64,000 nucleotides of DNA from Siccirubricoccus soli (GTDB lineage Bacteria > Pseudomonadota > Alphaproteobacteria > Acetobacterales > Acetobacteraceae). A program made the translations under genes and the position numbers. Below, piece by piece: positions 1 to 9,184 of this stretch (position 1 is its first letter; every line of letters begins with the position of its first letter). The notes beneath the pieces are model-generated. The model had not been told where the DNA came from and made no database searches. It saw only the letters and a program-made list of their open reading frames with translations. The stretch spans positions 26,674-90,673 of the forward strand of contig NZ_JAMZIK010000006.1 in assembly GCF_024178315.1 (NCBI RefSeq). Reading direction: 5' to 3'.

Positions 1-1144
1 CGCCGCCACTCGCCTCGATGATGCGCTCCACCGGCGTCGCCAGGTGCTGGCCGGGCTCCGCTACCGCGAAGAGGGTGGTGGCCAGCGGCAGCAGCGGGCG
101 GAGGAAATCCGCCACCACCTTGCTGCCCTTCATCCCCACCACCAGGTGCAGCGGCCGGTCCCGCCAGGTGGCGCAATGGGCGGCCAGCGCCGCGCCGCCG
201 CCGGCATTGTGCCCGCCATCCAGCCACAGCTCCCAGCCCGGCGGCAGGCGCTGCGCCAGGGCGCCGTGCAGCCGCTGCAGCCGCGCCGGCCATTCCGCAC
301 GGCGCAGCCCCTCGGCGATCGCCGCCTCGCTCAGCCAGGGCGGGTTCCAGGCGCGCAGCGCGGCGATGGCGATGCCGGCATTCTCCGCCTGATGCGCGCC
401 GAGCAGGGCGGGCGGCGGCAAGGCCAGCTCGCCGCCCGCGTCGCGGTAGAGCAGCCCGTCCGGCCGCGGCGCCACCTCCCAGGCCTCGCCGCGCGCCAGC
501 AGCGGGGCGCCGACCGTGGCGGCATTCTCCCGCAGCACCTGCATCGCCTCCGGCGCCTGCGCACCTGTGGCGCAGGGCACGCCAGGCTTCATGATGCCGG
601 CCTTCTCCCCGGCGATGCCGGCCAGCCGGTCGCCCAGGAACTCCATATGGTCCATGGAGATGGAGGCGATCGCCGTCGCCGCCGGGCGCTCCACCACATT
701 GGTCGCGTCGAAGCGGCCGCCGAGCCCGACCTCCAGCACCAGCAGGTCGGCCGGGACGCGGCTGAACAGCAGCAGCGCGACGGCGGTGATGACCTCGAAC
801 ACCGTGATGGGGGCGCCTTCGTTCACCGCCTCCACCTCCGCCAGCGCCGCCGCCAGCGCATCCTCCTCCACCAGCCTGCCGGCCAGGCGGATGCGCTCAT
901 GGAAGCGGACGAGGTGGGGGGAGGTGTAGACATGCACGCGCTGCCCGGCGGCTTCCGCGATGGCGCGCAGGAAGGCGCAGGTGCTGCCCTTGCCATTGGT
1001 GCCGGCCACATGCACCACCGGCGGCAGGGCGCGCTCGGGATGGCCGAGCTTCGCCAGCAGCGCCTGCAGCCGCCCGAGGCTGAGGTCGATCAGCTTCGGA
1101 TGCAGCGCGTGCAGGCGGTCGATGATCTCCTCGGAGCGGCTCAT
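1..1144 (-). CDS. folC: Bifunctional folylpolyglutamate synthase/dihydrofolate synthase (partial, cut by left edge)
   Basis: FolC makes dihydrofolate from dihydropteroate plus glutamate and extends the polyglutamate tail of folates in the cytosol. Read from an ATG at 1144, the protein begins MSRSEEIIDRLHALHPKLI and carries the nucleotide-binding loop HVAGTNGKGST near residue 45-57, followed by TSPHLVRFHERIR, both diagnostic of Mur-ligase-type FolC. The frame stays open to base 1, giving about 381 codons of a family that is usually 420-450 long, so only the C-terminal tip is missing. The ATG overlaps the accD stop in an ATGA arrangement, implying translational coupling; accD-folC is a common alphaproteobacterial gene order. 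Confidence 0.93.
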   Translation of the reverse strand, partial: MSRSEEIIDRLHALHPKLIDLSLGRLQALLAKLGHPERALPPVVHVAGTNGKGSTCAFLRAIAEAAGQRVHVYTSPHLVRFHERIRLAGRLVEEDALAAALAEVEAVNEGAPITVFEVITAVALLLFSRVPADLLVLEVGLGGRFDATNVVERPAATAIASISMDHMEFLGDRLAGIAGEKAGIMKPGVPCATGAQAPEAMQVLRENAATVGAPLLARGEAWEVAPRPDGLLYRDAGGELALPPPALLGAHQAENAGIAIAALRAWNPPWLSEAAIAEGLRRAEWPARLQRLHGALAQRLPPGWELWLDGGHNAGGGAALAAHCATWRDRPLHLVVGMKGSKVVADFLRPLLPLATTLFAVAEPGQHLATPVERIIEASGG

Positions 1145-2067
1145 GCAGCGGGCGCCGGCCCCTCGGGCGAGGGCGAGGCGAGGGAGAGCATGGGCTCCGC
1201 CGCCGGCGCCGGCTGGCGCTCCGGCAGGCGCAGCAGCCCGATGAGGCGGGCCAGCGTCGCCCGCATCTCGCCGCGCTTCACCACCATGTCCAGGATGCCG
1301 TGGGCCAGCAGGTATTCGGCGCGCTGGAAGCCTTCGGGCAGCTTCTCCCGCACCGTCTGCTCGATGACCCGGGCGCCGGCGAAGCCGATCATGGCGCCGG
1401 GCTCGGCGATCTGGATGTCGCCCAGCATGGCGAAGCTGGCGGTCACGCCGCCCGTCGTCGGGTCGCAGAGCACCACGATGAAGGGCAGCCCCACCTCCTT
1501 CACCATGCGCGTGGCGATGACGGTGCGCGGCATCTGCATCAGCGAGATGGCGCCTTCCTGCATGCGCGCGCCGCCGGAGGCGGTGAAGACGATCAGCGGC
1601 GCATCCTGCAGCACGGCGAGGCGGGCGGCGGTGACCAGCGCCTCGCCCACCCCGGCGCTCATCGAGCCGCCCATGAAGCTGAAATCGAAGGCGGCGGCGA
1701 CGACGCGGTTGCCCTCGATGGCGCCATGGGCGACCACTACCGCATCCTCCTGCCCGGCCTTGGACTGCGCCTCCCGCAGCCGGTCCACGTAGCGGCGCTG
1801 GTCGCGGAAGCGGAGGGGATCCTGCGGCGCCTTCGGCAGCTCTATGCGCTGCCAGCCCTCATCCAGCGTGTAGTCCAGGCGCTGGCGGGCGCCGACCCGC
1901 ATATGGTGGCCGCAATGCGGGCAGACATGCAGGTTCCGCTCCAGGTCGCGGTGGAAGACCATCTGCTCGCAGGCGGGGCATTTATGCCAGAGATTCTCCG
2001 GCACCTCGCGCGGCGCGCCGAACAGCGTCTTGATCTTGGGCAGCGCCCACTCGCTGATCCAGTTCAT
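1141..2067 (-). CDS. accD: Acetyl-CoA carboxylase carboxyltransferase subunit beta
   Basis: AccD is the beta half of the carboxyltransferase that moves CO2 from biotin carboxyl carrier protein to acetyl-CoA, the first step of fatty-acid synthesis; its partner AccA is not in this window. The protein is 308 aa. It starts MNWISEWALPKIKTLFG and has the N-terminal zinc ribbon C-x2-C at CPAC and C-x2-C at CPHC, then the crotonase-like core with GGARMQEGAISLMQM and FAGARVIEQTVRE. The ATG at 2067 was chosen over an upstream in-frame ATG because the zinc ribbon begins about 25 residues later as in the family and a GGAAGGA ribosome site sits just upstream. It overlaps folC by four bases. Confidence 0.96.
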   Translation of the reverse strand: MNWISEWALPKIKTLFGAPREVPENLWHKCPACEQMVFHRDLERNLHVCPHCGHHMRVGARQRLDYTLDEGWQRIELPKAPQDPLRFRDQRRYVDRLREAQSKAGQEDAVVVAHGAIEGNRVVAAAFDFSFMGGSMSAGVGEALVTAARLAVLQDAPLIVFTASGGARMQEGAISLMQMPRTVIATRMVKEVGLPFIVVLCDPTTGGVTASFAMLGDIQIAEPGAMIGFAGARVIEQTVREKLPEGFQRAEYLLAHGILDMVVKRGEMRATLARLIGLLRLPERQPAPAAEPMLSLASPSPEGPAPAA

Positions 2068-2608
2068 CGGGTCCTTCCGCGGCGGCGACGCCCCCTGGGC
2101 GGCCGGGGGAGGAGTTAGGGCGGGGCGCAGGGAGAGGCAAATTTTTGCCGGCCTCGCTCGACTCCGAGGCGCGGGGTGCGGGGCGGGGCGGGGAGGCTGG
2201 CGCCCGGATCGCGGACTGCGCCCTCCCCGGCATGGCGGGCCTCGGACCTGCCGGGGAGCGGCTTTTTGTCCCCCGGAGCATTTTCGGTTCACATGCGCTC
2301 GCCGAAAGCGCTCTACGCCTATGTTTGCAGAGCAGCTTCGCGCCTTCAGGCGATGCCGCCCTAGAGCAGCCTCCGACCTGATGGACCAGCGCGTGATCCA
2401 TCAGGTCGGAGACAAGCTGCTCTAGAACTTGTATTTTCCAGAGGAAGAAATCCGATCAGGTGATTCCACTGGGTCGGCTATTGCTCCAGGGTGATGTGCT
2501 CCAGGCGTCGGTCGGCCGACCAAGCTGACCAGCCCTGGTGGTGCCGCGCCCCTTCCCGGCATGTGATCCCTCGCCCCCATTCGCTGAAAGGCCCTGGCCG
2601 CGGCGGCC
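2068..2608. other. Non-coding gap between accD and the LysR gene
   Basis: About 540 bases without a convincing gene. The accD-proximal part (2068-2290) is GC-rich leader and should hold the accD promoter. The centre holds the family C palindrome pair (2361-2500, listed separately). A less GC-rich stretch near 2425-2460 lies between the two palindromes. The short open frames here have no recognisable protein features and no ribosome site that I would trust. Confidence 0.6.
2361..2500. repeat. Dispersed palindrome pair, family C, copy 1
   Basis: Bases 2361-2425 form a long hairpin: outer arms CTAGAGCAGC (2361-2370) and GCTGCTCTAG (2416-2425) pair perfectly, and inner arms of 15 bases (2371-2385 and 2397-2411, core TCCGACCTGATGGA) also pair perfectly, with a four-base bulge at 2412-2415. 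Just downstream (about 2454-2500) is a weaker palindrome with CAGGTGATTCCACTGG and TGTGCTCCAG. The same two modules occur side by side, in the opposite order, at 58405-58531. Confidence 0.75.
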
Positions 2609-3514
2609 TCACCGCCCCGGCGCGGCCCCGGCCGAGGCGGCGAGATGCTCCGCGAGGCGCCGGGCATGCGAGGGCAGGGCCTCGAGGCGCCGCACCAGCA
2701 CCATCAATTGCCGCTCCGCCCAGGGATCCTCCAGCCGCACCAGGGCGAGCGCCCCCTGCCCGTGCCAGCGCCGCGCCGCCGCCTCGGGTACCACGGCGAG
2801 GCCGGCGCCCAGCGCGACCATGCGGCAGGCGGTGTCCAGCCCGCGCACCCGCACGCGGATCCGCATCCGCCCGCCCGCCCGCGCCGCATGCCCGGCCAGA
2901 TGCCCGCCAAGGGCGCTGTCATCCGCAAGGCCGACGAAATCACCGCCCAGCGCCTCGGCGAAGGCGATCCGCCCGCGCCCCGCCAGGGGGTGGCCCGACG
3001 GGGCGATGAGCACCAGCCGGTCGGCCCGGAAGGGCCGCACCTCCAGCCCCGTGACATCCGCATGGCCGGCGGCGATCCCGATCTGCGCCTCCTCCTCCGC
3101 CACCGCCCGCGCCACCTCGGGGCTGGAGCGCTCGCCCAGCTCCACATCCACATTCGAATTCGCGGCGAGGAAAGCGGCGAGGCATTCAGGCAGGAATTCC
3201 GCCACAGCGGCGGTATTGGCCAGCAGCCGCACATGGCCCTTCAGGCCGCGCGCATAGGTGCCCAGTTCGCCGCGCATCCGCTCCACCTGGCCGGTTACCA
3301 GCCGCGCATGGCGCAGCAGGGTGCGGCCGGCCTCGGTCGGCACCACGCCGCGGCGGCCCCGCTCCAGCAAGGGCACGCCCGCCTGCTCCTCCATCCCCCG
3401 CACCCGCGCGGAGGCCGAGGCCAGGGCGAGGCCGGCCCGCGCGGCGCCCGCCGTGATGCTGCCCTCCTCCACCACATGCAGGAACAGCCGCAGATCGGTC
3501 AGGTCGAAATGCAT
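2609..3514 (-). CDS. LysR-family transcriptional regulator
   Basis: A 301-aa LysR-type regulator. The N-terminal winged helix (residues about 3-62) reads LTDLRLFLHVVEEGSITAGA, with the recognition region SASARVRGMEEQ; the C-terminal effector domain from about residue 90 is of periplasmic-binding-protein type (GHVRLLANTAAVAEFLP). The gene is divergent from the TSUP transporter at 3601 with an 86-base gap, the usual layout for a LysR protein controlling its neighbour, so it probably regulates that exporter and its own expression. The effector cannot be read from sequence. The ATG at 3514 fits the family start, with the helix-turn-helix beginning within five residues. Confidence 0.93.
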   Translation of the reverse strand: MHFDLTDLRLFLHVVEEGSITAGAARAGLALASASARVRGMEEQAGVPLLERGRRGVVPTEAGRTLLRHARLVTGQVERMRGELGTYARGLKGHVRLLANTAAVAEFLPECLAAFLAANSNVDVELGERSSPEVARAVAEEEAQIGIAAGHADVTGLEVRPFRADRLVLIAPSGHPLAGRGRIAFAEALGGDFVGLADDSALGGHLAGHAARAGGRMRIRVRVRGLDTACRMVALGAGLAVVPEAAARRWHGQGALALVRLEDPWAERQLMVLVRRLEALPSHARRLAEHLAASAGAAPGR

Positions 3515-3600
3515 GCGCGGCGTGCCTTCGGCTATGGCAGAGACAGGCTACGCCAATCCCGCATTGCGGGGCAGCGCCGCCGGGCCGCATCGTCCGGCGC

Positions 3601-4347
3601 ATGACGGACAGCCTCTCCCTCCCGCTCCTGCTCTGCTGCATATTCCTGCTGGCCGGCATGGTGAAGGGCCTGCTCGGCCTTGGCCTGCCGACCGTCGCCA
3701 TGGGCCTGCTCGGCCTGGCCATGCCGCCGGTCGAGGCGGCTGCGCTGCTCATCCTGCCTTCGTTCGTGACGAATGTCTGGCAGCTCCTTGCCGGGCCGCG
3801 CTTCGGCGCCCTGCTGCGGCGGCTCTGGCCCATGATGCTGGCCATCGCTGCCGGCACCCTGGCCGGATCGGGGATCATCGCCGGCGCGGCCGCCCATGCC
3901 GCCAGCGCCGCGCTGGGGGCCGCGCTGGCGCTCTATGGCTTGGTCGGGCTGGTGCAGCCCCGGCTCCGCGTGCCGCCGGCGGCGGAGCCCTGGGCGGGGC
4001 CGCTGAGCGGGGCGGCGACCGGGCTGATCACCGGTGCGACCGGCGTCTTCGTCATCCCGGCCGTGCCCTATCTCGGCTCGCTCGGCCTGGGGCGGGATGA
4101 GCTGGTGCAGGCGCTCGGGCTCTCCTTCACCGTCTCCACCATCGCGCTCGCGGCCGGCCTCGCGCTGCATGGCGCGCTGCCGCTCGCGGCCTCGGGCAGC
4201 TCGCTCCTCGCGGTGCTGCCGGCGCTTGCCGGCATGTGGCTCGGCGGCCTGCTCCGCGCGCGGGCGCGGCCCGAGGTCTTCCGCCGCGGCTTCTTCCTCG
4301 GGCTGCTCCTGCTCGGGGGCGAGCTCATCTGGCGGGGGCTGGGGTGA
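3601..4347 (+). CDS. TSUP-family membrane exporter (TauE/SafE type)
   Basis: A 248-aa integral membrane protein of the TauE/SafE (TSUP) family, proposed exporters of sulfite, sulfoacetate or related organic anions. The protein is almost wholly hydrophobic, with about eight membrane segments and two half-repeats; the signature GLLGLGLPTVAMGLLGLAM is near residues 22-40 and the second half begins GAATGLITGATGVFVIP. It is divergent from a LysR gene and its TGA stop overlaps the GTG start of the next gene (GTGA), so the two are probably co-translated. The substrate is unknown. Confidence 0.9.
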   Translation: MTDSLSLPLLLCCIFLLAGMVKGLLGLGLPTVAMGLLGLAMPPVEAAALLILPSFVTNVWQLLAGPRFGALLRRLWPMMLAIAAGTLAGSGIIAGAAAHAASAALGAALALYGLVGLVQPRLRVPPAAEPWAGPLSGAATGLITGATGVFVIPAVPYLGSLGLGRDELVQALGLSFTVSTIALAAGLALHGALPLAASGSSLLAVLPALAGMWLGGLLRARARPEVFRRGFFLGLLLLGGELIWRGLG

Positions 4348-5231
4348 CGGGCGGCCGCACCGGCCGGGCCGCCGGGCGCCTGACCCTCGCCTGCGCGGCG
4401 GCGCTGCTCCTGGCCGCGCCCGGCCCGGCGAGAGCCGATGAGGCGCGCACCCTCTGGACGCCGCATGGCATGGCCTGGCTCTTCCTGCCGCCGGCCGCGG
4501 GCCCCGGCCCTCATCCCGTGGTGCTGGTCCTGGCGGACCGCCCGGGGGCGGATGGCCGCGAGACGCCCTATCTGGACTACCTGCTGCAGGCGGGCATCGC
4601 CGTCCTCAAGCTGATGGTGGACGAGCCCGACGCGGCCATGACGCTACTGACGCCGCCCTGGCTGCGGCGCATCGCCCGCGACATCGCGCCAGGGCGGCTG
4701 GATGGCACGCGCATCGGCCTGCTCGGCTTCGGCGGCGGCGGGCGCGCCGCCCTTGCTGCGCCGCCCGGGCTGCCGGCCGCCGCCCTCTACCCGGCCTGCG
4801 CCGGCCTGGCGCCGCGCCACCACACCGGGCCGACCCTGCTGCTGCATCCGGACGATCCCGCCGAGACGGCCGCCTGCCGCCACGTCACCCCGGGCGCCGA
4901 GCCACTGCGCGGCGCCACCCATGGCTGGGACCATGGCCACGGGCCATGGGAGGACGGGACCGCCCTGCTGCCGCACCCCGATGGGTCAGCGACGCGCCTT
5001 TTCTCGCGCAGCGACGGCCGGGCGACGCAGGCGGCGGTGGCGCGCGTGGTCCGGCATTTCGCGGCCGCCTTCGGCAGCACGGCCTCTGTTCCTGGACAGC
5101 CGCATGCGGGGGACCATGCCGGTCGCTTCCCGTCCGGGGCGGAGATGGATGCCATCCGTAGCGACGTACCGCCATCGGACGCCGGATTGCCGGACGAGGC
5201 CGCCCCGGCGGCCTATCGGGAAGACCACTAG
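4344..5231 (+). CDS. Secreted dienelactone-hydrolase-like protein lacking the usual nucleophile
   Basis: A 295-aa protein with an N-terminal signal peptide (hydrophobic core LTLACAAALLLAAPG, cleavage near ARA-DE) and an alpha/beta-hydrolase domain of dienelactone hydrolase type. The nucleophile elbow, normally G-x-C/S-x-G-G, reads GFGGGG at residues 128-133, so the catalytic Cys/Ser position holds glycine. The usual histidine context (GATHGW) and a candidate acidic site (HPDDP) remain. It may be a pseudo-enzyme or binding protein, or use another residue. The GTG at 4344 overlaps the TSUP stop and gives a clean signal peptide; an upstream in-frame ATG at 4236 would lie inside the TSUP gene. 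Export of both products to the envelope suggests a joint role. Confidence 0.75.
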   Translation: MTGGRTGRAAGRLTLACAAALLLAAPGPARADEARTLWTPHGMAWLFLPPAAGPGPHPVVLVLADRPGADGRETPYLDYLLQAGIAVLKLMVDEPDAAMTLLTPPWLRRIARDIAPGRLDGTRIGLLGFGGGGRAALAAPPGLPAAALYPACAGLAPRHHTGPTLLLHPDDPAETAACRHVTPGAEPLRGATHGWDHGHGPWEDGTALLPHPDGSATRLFSRSDGRATQAAVARVVRHFAAAFGSTASVPGQPHAGDHAGRFPSGAEMDAIRSDVPPSDAGLPDEAAPAAYREDH

Positions 5232-5276
5232 CCATTGTCTTCAGTGGCCTGCTGATCCGCCGCGTGCGTGGGAGAT

Positions 5277-5293
5277 CCCGCGAACTTCGCGGG
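5277..5293. terminator. Small hairpin after the hydrolase gene
   Basis: CCCGCGA-act-TCGCGGG forms a perfect 7-bp stem about 45 bases past the hydrolase stop. There is no T-run, so any terminator role is tentative. The rest of 5232-5440 shows no gene. Confidence 0.35.
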
Positions 5294-5440
5294 CAGGACA
5301 TCAGCTCCGGGCGGCGCACTGGGGCGTGAGGCCGCAGGCGGGGCCGGCTTCATCCGCCGCGTGCCACGAGGACCCTGTCCGCGGCCGGGCTGTCCGGAGT
5401 CAGGAACCGCCTCGGCCGCCGCGAATCGGGGCAGCCGGGA

Positions 5441-5905
5441 TCAGGGCGCCCCGCCGAGCGCCAGCCGCGCCGCCGTCGCCAGCTTGTCCGCCCGCTCGTT
5501 CATCGGGTCGCCGGCATGGCCGCGCACCCATTTCCATTCCACCTGATGCGGCTTGGCGGCGGCCAGCAGGCGCTGCCACAGCTCCATATTCGCCACCGGG
5601 TCCTTGGCGGCGTTGCGCCAATTGTTCCTCACCCAGCCATGGACCCAGCGGCTGATGCCGTTCCGCACATATTCGCTGTCCGTGTGCAGCACCACGCGGC
5701 AGGGACGCTTCAGCGCCTCCAGCGCGGCGCAGGCCGCGGTCAGTTCCATGCGGTTGTTGGTGGTGGCCGGGTCGCCGCCGCTCAGCTCCTTCTCCACCTC
5801 GCCGAAGCGCAGGATCGCCGCCCAGCCCCCGGGGCCGGGATTCGGCTTGCAGCCGCCATCGGTCCAGATCTCGACCAGGGCAACCCCCTCCCCCATCTCA
5901 GCCAC
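5441..5905 (-). CDS. rnhA: Ribonuclease HI
   Basis: RNase HI degrades the RNA strand of RNA-DNA hybrids, removing primers and R-loops. The 154-aa length matches the E. coli enzyme (155). The catalytic DEDD set is complete: D16 in WTDGGC, E54 in NNRMELTA, D76 in HTDSEYV and D140 in MNERAD; the flexible-loop histidine (VRGHAG, H130) is also present. The GTG at 5905 overlaps the thrB stop by eight bases; an internal ATG at 5896 giving [11 protein letters not shown] is an equally good start. thrB-rnhA adjacency is common in alphaproteobacteria. Confidence 0.96.
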   Translation of the reverse strand: MAEMGEGVALVEIWTDGGCKPNPGPGGWAAILRFGEVEKELSGGDPATTNNRMELTAACAALEALKRPCRVVLHTDSEYVRNGISRWVHGWVRNNWRNAAKDPVANMELWQRLLAAAKPHQVEWKWVRGHAGDPMNERADKLATAARLALGGAP

Positions 5906-6878
5906 CGAGCGCCTCCGGCCCCGAGGCGGTGGAGAAGAAGCGGAGCTTGCGGAGGTATTCCAGCGGGTCCTTGCGCGTCACCAGCGCGCCCGGGGGCGTC
6001 GTCGTCCAGTCATACAGCCGGGTCAGCAGGAAGCGCAGCGCGGCGCCGCGGCAGAGCACCGGCAGCGCCGCCCGCTCCGCCGCCGAGAGCGGCCGCTGCC
6101 GGTGATAGGCGCCGATCAGCGCCCGCGCCTTGGTCACGTTGTAGGCCCCGTCCGGCTCGAAGCACCAGGCGTTCAGGCAGACGGCAAGGTCATAGGCCAG
6201 CAGGTCGGTGCAGGCGAAGTAGAAGTCGATGAGGCCGGAGACCTGGGGTTGGCCGCCCGGGCCCTCCAGGAAGAAGACATTGTCGGGGAAGAGATCGGCA
6301 TGGATCTGCCCCTCCGGCAGCGCCCCCGCCGCCGGCCAGGCGGCGAGGAGGCCCGCCAGCGCGGCGTCGAGCTGGGCGATGAGGCCGGGTTGCACCGCAT
6401 CCCCCTGCGCCCGGCAGCGGTCGAGCAGCGGCGCCCAGCCGGCCGGGCCGAGGGCGTTCGGCCGCCGCCCGGGGAAATCCGCCCCGGCGGCGTGCAGCCG
6501 GGCCAGCGCCTCGCCCAGCGGCGCGCAATGCTCCGGCCGGACGCGGCGAGGCCAGACGCCGGGCAGGAAGGTGCAGATGGCCGCCGGCCGCCCGGCCAGC
6601 CGCCGCAGCGCCTGCCCGTCCCGCGCCGCCACCGGCTGGGGGCAGGCCAGGCCGCGCGCCGCCAGGTGCTGCATCAGCCCGAGGAAATAGGGCAGCTCGG
6701 CGGGGTCCACCCGCTTTTCGTAAAGCGTCAGGATGAAGTCGCCGGCCCCGGTCTGCAAAGCGTAGTTCGAATTCTCCACCCCCTCGGCGATGCCGCGATA
6801 GGCGCGCAGCTCGCCCAGCTCGTACTCGGCCAGGAAGGCACGCAGGGCTTCGTCGGAGACTTCGGTATAGACCGCCAT
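5898..6878 (-). CDS. thrB: Homoserine kinase (ThrB, aminoglycoside-phosphotransferase fold)
   Basis: Phosphorylates homoserine in threonine biosynthesis. This 326-aa protein is the kinase-like form (TIGR00938 type) rather than the GHMP form. It starts [16 protein letters not shown], has the nucleotide-binding strand [12 protein letters not shown], the catalytic loop [12 protein letters not shown] (H-x-D-L-x3-N) near residue 190, and the metal-binding [17 protein letters not shown]. Its stop overlaps rnhA, so the two are likely co-transcribed. Confidence 0.94.
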   Translation of the reverse strand: MAVYTEVSDEALRAFLAEYELGELRAYRGIAEGVENSNYALQTGAGDFILTLYEKRVDPAELPYFLGLMQHLAARGLACPQPVAARDGQALRRLAGRPAAICTFLPGVWPRRVRPEHCAPLGEALARLHAAGADFPGRRPNALGPAGWAPLLDRCRAQGDAVQPGLIAQLDAALAGLLAAWPAAGALPEGQIHADLFPDNVFFLEGPGGQPQVSGLIDFYFACTDLLAYDLAVCLNAWCFEPDGAYNVTKARALIGAYHRQRPLSAAERAALPVLCRGAALRFLLTRLYDWTTTPPGALVTRKDPLEYLRKLRFFSTASGPEALGG

Positions 6879-6942
6879 GCGGGGCTTCTAGCTTGCCCCT
6901 TGCCGCAGGGCGAGGGCGCCAGGCGCCCCCGCGGGCGGCAAC

Positions 6943-7920
6943 TCAGGTGGCGGCCTGCAGGGCGGCCGGCAGCTTGAAGGTCACGGTCTCCTCCGCCACC
7001 ACCACCTCCTCGATCTCCAGCTCGAACCGCTCCCGCAGCCGGGCCAGCACCTCCTCCACCAGCACCTCCGGCGCGCTGGCGCCGGCGGTGATGCCGATGG
7101 TGCCGAGACCCTCGGCCATCGCCGGGTCCAGCTCCCGCCCCCGCTGCACCATCAGGGCGCGGGGACAGCCGGCGCGCTCCGCCACCTCCACCAGCCGGAG
7201 GGAGTTGGAGGAATTGGGCGCCCCCACCACCACCATCAGCGCGGCGCGCGGCGCGATGGCCTTCACCGCCGCCTGGCGGTTGGTGGTGGCGTAGCAGATA
7301 TCCTCCTTGGCCGGAGCGTGGATCTGCGGGAAGCGCGCCTTCAGCGCGGCGACGATGCCGCTGGTGTCGTCCACCGAGAGCGTCGTCTGGGTGATGAAGG
7401 CCAGCGGCCGGTCGGTCGGCACTGGGGCGGTGCGGGCCTGCTCCTCATCCTCGATGAGCGTCACCATGCCATCGGGGAGCTGGCCCATGGTGCCCACCAC
7501 CTCCGGGTGCCCGGCATGGCCGATGAGCAGGATGTGCCGACCGCGGGTGAAATGCTGCTCCGCCTCCCGGTGCACCTTGCTCACCAGTGGGCAGGTGGCG
7601 TCCAGGTAGAAGAGCTTGCGGCGGGAGGCCTCGGCCGGGACGGATTTCGGCACGCCATGGGCGCTGAACACCACGGGGGCGTCGTCCGGCACCTCGTCCA
7701 GCTCCTCCACGAAGATGGCGCCCTGGCGTTCCAGGGATTGCACGACGAAGCGGTTATGGACGATCTCGTGCCGGACATAGACCGGGGCGCCGTAGCGCCG
7801 CAGCGCCTCCTCCACGATCTTGATGGCACGGTCCACGCCGGCGCAGAAGCCGCGCGGCCCGGCCAGCAGCACATGCAGCCGGGGCTTGTCGGAACGGGGC
7901 GGCTGGGGGATTTGATCCAT
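6943..7920 (-). CDS. ispH: 4-hydroxy-3-methylbut-2-enyl diphosphate reductase
   Basis: IspH (LytB) is the last enzyme of the MEP pathway, making IPP and DMAPP from HMBPP with an iron-sulfur cluster. The 325-aa protein has all three cluster cysteines in context: GFCAGVDRA (C26), [12 protein letters not shown] (near 113) and [11 protein letters not shown] (near 211). The HEIVHN histidine motif and the HPEV motif are also present. I take the ATG at 7920 ([19 protein letters not shown]), which puts GFCAGV at the family position; the frame runs further upstream but that part is junk-like and overlaps the divergent lipoprotein leader. It points the same way as thrB-rnhA, 64 bases upstream of thrB. 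Confidence 0.95.
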   Translation of the reverse strand: MDQIPQPPRSDKPRLHVLLAGPRGFCAGVDRAIKIVEEALRRYGAPVYVRHEIVHNRFVVQSLERQGAIFVEELDEVPDDAPVVFSAHGVPKSVPAEASRRKLFYLDATCPLVSKVHREAEQHFTRGRHILLIGHAGHPEVVGTMGQLPDGMVTLIEDEEQARTAPVPTDRPLAFITQTTLSVDDTSGIVAALKARFPQIHAPAKEDICYATTNRQAAVKAIAPRAALMVVVGAPNSSNSLRLVEVAERAGCPRALMVQRGRELDPAMAEGLGTIGITAGASAPEVLVEEVLARLRERFELEIEEVVVAEETVTFKLPAALQAAT

Positions 7921-8020
7921 GGTGTGATGTGCTCGCAGGCCTCGGGTTGCCGTGCCGTGGCGCCGGCGGGCAGAGTGCGGGCGCACACTAGCCGTCAGCG
8001 ATGCGGGCTCAAGGGGGAAG

Positions 8021-8557
8021 ATGGGGATGCGGAGTCGAGTTGTCCTGGCCGCCGGGCTCACGGCGGCGCTGGCGGGGTGCGGCTCGGCCCCGTCCGGCGC
8101 GCCGCTGGCCTGCCCGACGCCGGGGATTCTGGCGGAAGGCGCCGACCTCACCCGCTACCGCCCCGGGCCGGTCAGGGATCTGACGACGCTGGAATTCGAT
8201 GCGCGGCTGACCGGGCTGAGCGGCGGCTGCAATCCGGGCCGGGGGAACCGCAGCATCGAGATGAAGATCGTCGCGAGCTTCACCGTGGAACGCGGCGCGG
8301 GGGCGGAGGGGCGGGTCTTCGAACTGCCCTGGTCCGTGGTGATGATCGATCCGGCGACGGACCGGATCATTGGCCAGGATTTCGTGGAACAGGTGGGCTT
8401 CGGCCGCAACGAGACGCGGACAAGCTTCCAGAGCGCGCCGGTGACGGTGACCCTGCCCCTGGGCGAGGGCAGGCGGGCGCAGGATTACCGCATCTGGGCC
8501 ACCTTCGCCCTGACGCCTGAAGACCTCGCCCTCAACCGCCGGCGGGGGCCACGCTAG
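8021..8557 (+). CDS. Small secreted lipoprotein, unknown function
   Basis: A 178-aa protein beginning [20 protein letters not shown], a textbook type II signal peptide with lipobox LAGC and lipidation cysteine at residue 20. The mature part is soluble and beta-rich, with no domain I can name with confidence; similar short alphaproteobacterial lipoproteins occur with unknown role. The ATG at 8021 has an AGGGGGAAG ribosome site; an ATG six bases later is an alternative. It is divergent from ispH (gap 100 bases) and is followed one base after its stop by a family A hairpin element. Confidence 0.8.
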   Translation: MGMRSRVVLAAGLTAALAGCGSAPSGAPLACPTPGILAEGADLTRYRPGPVRDLTTLEFDARLTGLSGGCNPGRGNRSIEMKIVASFTVERGAGAEGRVFELPWSVVMIDPATDRIIGQDFVEQVGFGRNETRTSFQSAPVTVTLPLGEGRRAQDYRIWATFALTPEDLALNRRRGPR

Positions 8558-8558
8558 A

Positions 8559-8663
8559 TCCCCACGACGTTGCTGCGCAACGCCGTGGGGGCCCCGGAAG
8601 AGGCGTGACGACCGGCGCCTCGCACAGCCTGCCGCGGCGAAGCCGTGGCAGGACAACGGGCGG
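8559..8663 (+). repeat. Family A two-hairpin dispersed repeat, copy A1
   Basis: Starts one base after the lipoprotein stop. Module 1 (8560-8590) is CCCCACGACGTTG / CAACGCCGTGGGG with one mismatch, followed by the conserved GGCCCCGGA. Module 2 (8629-8651) is CTGCCGCGGC-gaa-GCCGTGGCAG, all paired if G-U is allowed. Ends with a conserved ACNNCGGGCGG tail. Related copies are at 14762, 17633, 21474 and 49516 (plus) and 18908 and 46079 (minus). Module 1 could serve as a terminator for the upstream gene. Confidence 0.8.
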
Positions 8664-8940
8664 TCCGGTTGGGCCGGGTGCAGGGCTGGCGGCCTGCCTT
8701 GGGTACGGATTTGTTGCCGGCCCGGGCCGTCATCGCCGGCAACGGCTCGGCGCCCGAACAGCCCTGAATCAATACCTTGCTCCACCTGCCACGGCCGGGC
8801 GATGGGCGATCCCATGCGCTCGGGCGGCGGGGCTGGTGGCCTGCCTTATGAACCAGATGGTTGCCGCCCTGGGTCATTCTGGCGGGTGGCGAAGGTTGCG
8901 CCGGGAGGGCTTCCCGGGCTAGACCGGCGCTACCCGCAGA
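8664..8940. other. Non-coding stretch upstream of the glycine riboswitch
   Basis: About 280 bases with no convincing gene; should include the promoter of the gcv operon, but no confident -35/-10 pair is visible by eye. Confidence 0.4.
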
Positions 8941-8941
8941 T

Positions 8942-9145
8942 CCCGCGCGGGAGAGAGGGGCTTCACCGCCCCCGCCGAAGGCGCAACCGGCCCCCGGAAA
9001 CGCTCAGGCAGAAGGGCCGCGCGGGTAGGGACCTCTGGAAAGCCTGGGGCTTCAGGGCCTCGGCACCGACGGAGTAAGGCGCCGAACCGCATCCCCGGAT
9101 GCCGGCCAGGGCCGAATCTCTCAGGTTACCGGACAGAGGGGGGCC
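8942..9145 (+). promoter_or_regulatory. Tandem glycine riboswitch
   Basis: Sits directly upstream of gcvT. The first aptamer (about 8945-9030) shows CGCGGGAGAGAG, GCCGAAGGCGCAACC and GGAAACGCTCAGGCAGAAGG, then the closing GGACCTCTGGAAAGC. The second (about 9063-9142) shows GACGGAGTAAGGCGCCGAAC, GAATCTCTCAGGTTACCGGAC and AGAGGGGGCC. These are the hallmark conserved blocks of the glycine aptamer, in two tandem copies as is typical. Established function: glycine binding turns on the glycine cleavage genes. Confidence 0.92.
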
Positions 9146-9184
9146 ACGATCGCAACTCACGCCGCTACCGCGGCAGGGGGATTC

